The notes under the pieces are model-generated. The model had not been told where the DNA came from. It searched no databases and worked only from the letters and a program-made list of their open reading frames with translations. The translations under genes were made by a program, and so were the position numbers. This document shows, piece by piece, positions 62,225 through 64,000 of a stretch of 64,000 nucleotides of DNA; the first letter of the stretch is position 1; each line of letters begins with the position of its first letter. This DNA is from Ulva prolifera. Taxonomy: Eukaryota > Chlorophyta > Ulvophyceae > Ulvales > Ulvaceae. Location: the NCBI GenBank assembly GCA_023078555.1, contig CM041200.1, positions 5,112,936-5,176,935 of the forward strand, given 5' to 3'.

Positions 62225-63607
62225 ATGACTATGATTTTCTCGGCGCTGCTGCGAAACGGATCCTCAAAGCTGTCATTGTGGCGCCGGTCAGGAAGCTCTT
62301 GCCTATCAGCTGGGACACATCGCGCATACAGCACACCTTTGCAAGGTGCGCCTCGGTGAGAAGGTTCCTCAGGTCGCGCGCGTGGCGTTGTTGGTGAGGG
62401 CGATCGGAATGTTGGACGTTCTCTGCATGATCGTGCAGTATCCGTGGATGTTCTCGATGGTGATTTGGAAGGCGTGAGCGTACTGCAGCTCCAGAGACCG
62501 GATGCCAGGAACGCCTTGGGGCGACAATTGATAACTGAATTGATACAGTGCTTGGACACCATCAGACAGGAGAAGAGTACTCGTGTGCTGCTGATCAAAA
62601 GCTCTGTAGTGGGTGTTTTCTCTGCTGGGGCGGATCTGAAGGTATGAAATCTGTGGGACAGTGTGAACGCATGGCTACGAGGCTTTGGGCTCTGTGCAAG
62701 AAGTACTGCTAATTCTGCTTTCAGGAAAGGGCGACCATGAGCCTGCAAGAAGCACAGGAGTTCGTGATGAAGTTGCGGAGCACATTCAGCACGATACAAA
62801 ATCTATCCATGCCAACTGTTGCCCTTCTTCAAGGACCAGCATTGGGGGGCGGTGCTGAACTGGCTTTAGCTTGTGACTTCCGCGTGTGCAGTACGTCACT
62901 TCGTTCCTGTGCATCGTCATCTTCGATATGATCAAACATGCACGAGCAGGAGTGCTGCACCAAATCGCTGATTTCCGGCACTCACACCTTGATCTTATTG
63001 CATTTATCATGTGCGATGTGTTGTTTACATGATGCTGGTGCAAAAAATGAGCATCATGGATCGCTTCAGAACAGGGTACTATGCAAGCTGTAGGCAGCAG
63101 CACCCGGTTTGCATGGCCCGAGACGCGACTAGGGATCATCCCTGGTGCGGGTGGTACGCAGAGGCTGCCACGTTTAATCGGGCCAACTAGGGCGAAGGAG
63201 CTGATTTTCACTGGACGAAATGTTGATGCACAAGAGGCTTTGAGTCTTGGGCTGGCTTGCAAAGTTCTTGGCTCAGAGACCGAGGCAGAGGAGGCAGCAT
63301 GCAAACTAGCAGGCGACATAGCTGCATCTGCGCCGGTGGCCCTACGTATGGCGAAAGCTGCCATCGATGATGGGTTTGCAGTTGATTTAGCAACTGGTCT
63401 CAAGATTGAAGAGCATTGCTATAGTCAGGTATGCCCAGCTTCCATCATCTGGAAAATGCTGTCTACCTTCTCGCTAGATCACTGTGGTCAGCTTCATACG
63501 TGGTCGCACTTCACCAGTACTGCTTGCAGACCTTGCGCACAGATGATAGATGGGAAGGTCTGCGAGCATTCAAGGAAAAACGCAAGCCGGTGTTTACTGG
63601 TGCATAA
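62225..63607 (+). CDS. AUH-type methylglutaconyl-CoA hydratase (5 exons, 300 aa)
   Basis: Enoyl-CoA hydratase-family enzyme; AUH orthologues hydrate 3-methylglutaconyl-CoA to HMG-CoA in leucine breakdown. Exons are 62225-62345, 62439-62641, 62725-62890, 63094-63428 and 63530-63607, all in phase. Exon 1 encodes a typical mitochondrial presequence (ALLRNGSSKLSLWRRSG to HRAYSTPLQ). Oxyanion-hole and active-site motifs: FSAGADLKERATM, GPALGGGAELALACDFRV, and WPETRLGIIPGAGGTQRLPR with the catalytic Glu pair. The end, DDRWEGLRAFKEKRKPVF, is the AUH-type tail. The ERxxM loop after ADLK and the tail favour AUH over short-chain crotonase. It lies divergent to MCCA, the preceding pathway step. Exact substrate is inferred from similarity and context. 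Confidence 0.92.
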
Positions 63608-63718
63608 ACACAAGGGGCACCTTTGGGTGGCAAGCATCCTTTCTAGTGCCTGGTGACGAATCCCGTGCAAACGTCGGCTAGCACTTTTGGATCTGTGGTG
63701 GCTCACTGATCCCATCAC

Positions 63719-63960
63719 TCATGGAGCAATTTCTCCCATGTACACCGTGCTGTCCGATGACGCAGATGCAATGATGGGCTCCTCTGGGTGGAACACAGCC
63801 TCGTTCACTGACCCCGAATGTCCTGGCAGTCGATACAATAGCTTCTCACTTTGGACCTCCCATATGCAGACCATCTTGTCCCCACTTCCCGCTGTCACCC
63901 GTTTCCCATCAGATGACCACGCGCATTTTAGCAAATGCCTCTCAAATGTGTGCTGATGTC
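63719..63960 (-). CDS. SNRNP40: U5 snRNP 40 kDa WD-repeat protein, 3' terminal exon (partial)
   Basis: The last WD repeat of the U5 snRNP-associated 40K protein, a splicing factor that binds Prp8. The exon encodes GHQHTFERHLLKCAWSSDG, GSGDKMVCIWEVQSEKLLYR, LPGHSGSVNEAVFHPEEPI and ends SSDSTVYMGEIAP, which matches the characteristic YMGEI terminus of this family. The remaining exons lie beyond the right edge of the window. The exon start at about 63960 (acceptor caag on the minus strand) is approximate. The gene is convergent with AUH; the stop codons are about 110 bases apart. Confidence 0.88.
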
Positions 63961-64000
63961 CTTGCAGCACGTGCATGCATCGATTTGCAGGCGCAAATGG

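Overview
This is a nuclear chromosome segment from a green alga, most likely a chlorophyte. The evidence is that intron-dense genes of about 54-60% GC coding sequence encode plastid and plant-lineage proteins (TOC75, a LIG6-type fused ligase, organellar gyrase B), that GT-AG introns interrupt nearly every gene, and that TGTAA, the chlorophyte poly(A) signal, lies just after several stop codons. The genus is inferred no further. Exon coordinates below were derived by hand from reading-frame continuity, splice phase and family alignment from memory. For most genes the summed exon lengths keep frame exactly.

Layout, left to right. 1-2.2 kb: repeats only. 2.2-10.8 kb: two tandem AIM24-family genes (+) with matching exon lengths. 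11.9-14.8 kb: PiT/PHO4 phosphate transporter (-). 15.5-17.6 kb: TFIIH subunit TFB2/p52 (-). 18.1-21.5 kb: TOC75 (+). 22.2-24.5 kb: BSD-domain protein (+). 25.1-28.4 kb: Trm1-type tRNA dimethyltransferase (+). 29.5-32.4 kb: eIF2A (+). 32.8-33.4 kb: intronless globin (-).

33.4-38.6 kb is gene-poor. It holds an ~0.9 kb element with terminal inverted repeats and very stable hairpins, a second related copy, overlapping long palindromes, and a possible transposase relic. 38.6-39.1 kb: intronless UBC13 (-). 40.5-43.6 kb: organellar DNA gyrase B (-). 44.4-46.3 kb: TruA-family pseudouridine synthase (+). 47.1-53.5 kb: 15-exon SNM1-DNA ligase fusion, LIG6 type (-). 54.2-56.2 kb: FSIP1-like coiled-coil gene (+). 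57.9-58.4 kb: a two-exon gene for an 82-residue membrane peptide (+). 58.6-61.7 kb: biotin subunit of methylcrotonyl-CoA carboxylase, MCCA (-). 62.2-63.6 kb: AUH-type methylglutaconyl-CoA hydratase (+). 63.7 kb to the end: 3' exon of U5 snRNP 40K (-).

Most neighbours are unrelated housekeeping genes. The functional exception is MCCA and AUH: they catalyse consecutive steps of mitochondrial leucine breakdown and are divergently transcribed from about 0.5 kb of shared upstream DNA. The most notable points are this pair, the ligase fusion with its PIP box, TOC75 with a Toc159-like acidic stretch, the duplicated AIM24 genes, and the hairpin-rich element family beside the globin gene.
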